In this document: positions 60,346-64,000 of the stretch, piece by piece
Layout of the letters: the number at the start of each line of letters is the position of its first letter
Numbering within the stretch: the first letter of the stretch is position 1
Source of the DNA: Tenrec ecaudatus
Lineage: Eukaryota; Chordata; Mammalia; Afrosoricida; Tenrecidae
Length of the DNA: 64,000 bases
Reading direction: 5' to 3'
NCBI RefSeq assembly: GCF_050624435.1
Contig: NC_134537.1
Location: forward strand, 10,722,584 to 10,786,583
Translations under genes and position numbers: made by a program
The notes under the pieces: model-generated
What the model was told of the DNA's origin: nothing
The model's input: the letters and a program-made list of their open reading frames with translations, nothing else
Database searches by the model: none

Positions 60346-60969
60346 ACGTCAAAGGCGGTTCTCAAATTAATGCCCTCTCCTGACTAAGGGTGCTAGCCAG
60401 GCTGTGCATGGAAACAGCAGATCCACACGCACTGGGGCATTCTCTTCCGCTTTTATCTCAACGCTTTGGAGACAAGTGCTCTTCACCAATATTCTCCTTT
60501 ATCTGGTCTGCTGAAGGCCGTGTGCAGCAGGCGGGAATCAAGGTCGCCATGTCTATTTCTGATCGCCGACCCCCATTTCCCAGCTCCAGGGAGAAAGGCA
60601 GAGAGAGCCCTTTAGAAGGCAGGCTCACGGAAGCCACAGGTTTAATTAAATCCGCCACATCCACAGCCCCTTTTCAAACGGCCCCTACCTTTCTCCCCTT
60701 GCCCATCAGAATTCCGCCCTGGAGACAGCAGTCAGGCAGGACGTCAGTCTGGGCTCTCTGATCCCAGAAATCAAAGAGGAAGAGAAGAGTCTCCTCTTTG
60801 GACTCAAAAGCCCATAGAATTCAAGACCCCAGGAATATCTCTGGAGGTGCTGCTGGGGCAGGGAGAAGGCGTTAACCCGTTGAGGACAGGAAAAGGCAGG
60901 AGAGGTGCTGGCCAGAGCAGAAACCGACAACACCCTGGTTGTTCAGGCTCCTGTTCCTGCCGGGCCTTC

Positions 60970-61078
<109 letters not shown>

Positions 61079-61715
61079 GAATGGAAAGTGTTATCTGGAC
61101 GGCGTTCTGAGCACCAGCTTTGCTGCGGAAGACTACGGTTTACAGTGGGGACTCTGTGCGTGTTGCGTGTCTAGATAGGTTCGGCCTCTGCAGAGTTCTT
61201 TATGCCCATGGACTAGTAGTGAACAAAGCCCTGTCGTCGGGCCGAGTGTGTGAAGGTGGATTTCTGGGAAACCCCATCTCCCCAGTCAGCCTGGTGAGAG
61301 GGGCGACCTCGCTCTCAGGGGTTGGCGTGAGTGTGCCCCTGATGGAAACAAGGGTCCTAGTGTCTCTTGGTTATGAGTCGTGCCTCCCCCAAGATGGTCA
61401 GGTGACCTTGGAGCCCATCCTGTCAACCTTTCTCTCTAATAGGGCTCACACCCCAACCACGGTCTCCCTCCTGCTTCTGCAGTCCCGCCTTGCCTGTGAC
61501 TACGTGACCTGCCCCCCATTGGGAGCTAGTGGCACTCCCTTGTCTTCTATGTCCCAGTTAAGAGCTGCATGCTTGTGCATCCTTGGACACCATGAAGGCC
61601 CTGGCTGACAGTCTCCCTCTTCTGGACGGTACATTTTTGGCTCTGTCTTGTCTTTAAGATTTAATAATGGGGGTCTCTAAGATACGTGTATTTGACTTGT
61701 TTTGTTCCTCTAGAA

Positions 61716-61907
61716 CAGTGGTTCCCAACCTTCCTCAGGCTGTGGCCCTTTCATACAGTTCCTCATGTGGTGGTGACCTCCCAGCCATTAAATTATGTTC
61801 ATTGCTACTTCCTCACTGTCATTTTGCTGCTGTTATGAATTGGGCAACCCTGTGAAAGGGTCATTCAACCCCCAAAGGGGTCGTGACCCACAGGTTGAGA
61901 ACCAGTG
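61716..61907 (+). mobile_element. SPIN-like non-autonomous hAT transposon
   Basis: This 192-bp element has terminal inverted repeats (CAGTGGTTCCCAACCTTCC at the left, GGTTGAGAACCAGTG at the right) and the 8-bp flanks CTCTAGAA (61,708-61,715) and CTCTAGAC (61,908-61,915). Internal text such as CAGTTCCTCATG and CCCCCAAAGGGGTCGTGACC matches the SPIN family known from tenrec, bat, bushbaby and opossum. It has no transposase. Confidence 0.88.
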
Positions 61908-62154
61908 CTCTAGACCAGCTGACAATGAAAGGGTCATATAAAAAGTATACTCCGTCAGGCCATCGCCATTGTCAACATGCTCCTGGGGGACAGACACGTG
62001 CCATCTTTGGCAGGGGCAGGCACCACCAACATGCTAACCCGGCACTTCATGTAGGAATAGCTTTTCGATGCTATTCTTTGTAATAAAATAAAAATGCACC
62101 CCTTTCCTGCCGAGTCCTATTTGTCGCTTTAACCTCTTCCATTTCGTATGTCGA

Positions 62155-62335
62155 GGGCTAAGTGCTGGGCAGCGAACCATGAGGCCAGCAGTTCGAAACC
62201 ATCAGTCCGCTCTGAGGGAAGAAGACGAGGCTTTTGACTCCATAACGAGTCACAGCCTGGGAACCCACAGGGGCTGTGCTACCCTGTCCTGTAGGGTGGC
62301 TGTGAGGTAGCATGGACTTCGTGCCAGCAAGTTTG
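62155..62335 (+). mobile_element. AfroSINE
   Basis: It includes GGCCAGCAGTTCGAAACCAT, GGGAACCCACAGGGGCTGTG and GTAGGGTGGCTGTGAGGTAG. Confidence 0.78.
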
Positions 62336-62999
62336 GGTTTGAGGGTTGGGGCATCTTCGGATCGTTAGGAGTTCTTAGATGGCACAATACTTCAGTGCCT
62401 CCCACCCCCACCCCGATGGAAAGAATGTGTTTGGAGCTCCTGGAGGTTCCTGGGAAGACCAGCCAGGCAAGCTGACTCTGAGCAGCCAGACTTGGCCGGA
62501 GCTCGGCTGTTCTCTGCCACACGCAGTGCGCCATTATGAATTAGAATCAGTTGGACAGAGACTGCTTTTTATTTTTGCTTGTTTGGGGGCCGTCAACATG
62601 GAAAGAGCTGCGGCACAGGAACATGTCAAGAACAGACTTCCTATTGATCGGAAGCAAAGCTTGTCTCTTTTAAGAAGGGACTTTATTCATCCGACGGAAT
62701 CCCATCGGGTCCACATTTGTTGAGGGCCTCAGTTGTGTCAGGCCCTGGGCCCGGGGCTGGGTGGCTAGAGCTGGCCGGGGACAGGCCCCGTGCTGTAAGG
62801 GTTGATCTATCTGTCACGGTGGCTCTCACCCACTTCCCTGGCCAGTCTCTCCTACGGGGTGGCTCTACATCAGAGGGGACTCGAGGGAGGGAGTTTGGTT
62901 CTGTGTTTTCCTGTCCGTGTGGGCTACAAATGGTTAACATGCTTGCTATTCAAGGTGGGAGGTTCAAGGGCATCAACCTGAGAGGAAAGGCCTGGTGAA

Positions 63000-63674
63000 T
63001 ATCACAAGACCCCAAACAATTATATTGATGCAAGCGAGGGGGTTCGGAGTGGAGACCCCAAGCCCATGTGTAGACAATTGGACATCCCCTCACAGAAGGG
63101 TCACAAGGACAAGCCAGTCAGGGTGCAGTATAGCACCGATGAAATATACAACTTTCCTCTCGTTCTCTAATGCTTCCTCCCCCCTCCCCACTCTCAGGAC
63201 CCCAGTTCTACCTAACAAATCCGGCTGGACCGGGGCATGTACACTGATACAGATCAGAGCTCTCGACACACGGAATCAAGGACAGATAACCTCCTCAGGA
63301 CCAGTAATGGAAGTAGCGATACCATGAGGGTAGGGGGGAGCGGTGGGGGGAGAAAGGGTAGAAACGTGAAACTGACTATAATGATTAACGTACAACAACC
63401 CCCCCCCCCCCCGCCGCCCAGGGGCTGAACACCAGAAACATGGGTCAAGGAGACAGCAGACAGTGTAAGGTATGAAAATAATAATGTATAATTTATCAAG
63501 GGTCCACGAGGGTGGGAGGGTGGGGGAGGGAGGGACAAAGAGGAGCAGATACCAAGAACTCAAGTAGAAAGAAAGTGTTTTGAAAAGGGCGATGTGCTTG
63601 AGACCATGGATGCATGGATTGTGATAAGAGCTGTAAGAGCCCCCGAGAAAATAATTTATAAAAAAGAAAAGAAA
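63000..63674 (+). mobile_element. Family A repeat
   Basis: It is flanked by GAAAGGCCTGGTGAA (62,985-62,999) and GAAAGGCCTGATGAA (63,675-63,689), 14 of 15 identical. It contains a run of C at 63,399-63,412 and ends GAAAATAATTTATAAAAAAG. Confidence 0.88.
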
Positions 63675-64000
63675 GAAAGGCCTGATGAACTACCTCTGAA
63701 AACTGGGCCACGGGGACCCCTGTGGAACATGGTCCACGCTGATGCACATTGGGTCCCCAGTAGACTGGGGCCAACCTCCTGGCAACCAGTTGGACCCTGG
63801 ATCCCAGAAACCCTTGACAACAGCTGGGAGATACCTGCCCCTCACAGTGGGAAGGTGTTACTGGAGGACAGGGATGCTGCTAAGTAGCCTACGGTGAGGT
63901 CGGAGAGCCCCCACCGCCAAGAATGGTTATTCAAACCATCACCAGGGCTGGGGCTGGGGCTGGGAATGCCTGATCTGTGGGAGGTCGTATCAGAGTGGAC

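Overview
This is nuclear DNA from a placental mammal. The repeat content points to Afrotheria: at least 31 copies or pieces of the tRNA-derived AfroSINE and seven loci of an RTE (BovB-like) LINE of the type known from elephants and relatives. A 192-bp hAT element at 61.7 kb closely resembles the non-autonomous SPIN ('space invader') transposon. Among afrotherians I know SPIN from tenrecs, so a tenrec such as Echinops is my best guess. The species is inference; the repeat families are seen in the sequence.

The only real gene I can support is the 3' end of MYRIP (myosin VIIA and Rab-interacting protein, Slac2-c), on the minus strand. Four exons with matching splice sites and compatible phases lie at 49,545-49,706, 46,139-46,243, 45,980-46,040 and 43,688-43,806. 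They encode the C-terminal coiled-coil and basic tail. A fifth, terminal exon at 43,511-43,600 is tentative. Everything above 49.7 kb is therefore probably MYRIP intron, and everything below about 43 kb is probably intergenic DNA downstream of the gene.

Two retropseudogenes lie in the downstream DNA. One is a myosin regulatory light chain (MYL12/MYL9-type) copy at 14.2-15.3 kb, split by a 738-bp solo LTR with TG...CA ends and a 6-bp target duplication. The other is an unidentified minus-strand cDNA copy with AATAAA and a short poly(A) tail at 41.75-42.39 kb.

The rest is repeats. A high-copy noncoding 'family A' (13 copies, longest 1.86 kb, ending in AATAAAATGA plus A-rich tail, with target duplications) looks LINE-mobilised but shows no reverse transcriptase. 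A 'family B' of about 450-550 bp has seven copies. MIR, MER5-like and old L1 fragments are scattered. Microsatellites include (CA)n, (AG)n and a (GT)n(GA)n compound.

The most striking object is at 55.6-59.7 kb: a nearly full-length dead RTE element, antisense in the MYRIP intron, whose endonuclease-to-RT linker has been amplified into exactly 52 tandem 19-bp units (988 bp) with no indels. Other structures worth a second look are a (CA)n-containing block repeated four times inside a family A copy that abuts a second copy in opposite orientation (15.7-17.4 kb), and several nested insertions with readable target duplications. I see no tRNA, rRNA, CRISPR or prokaryotic features.
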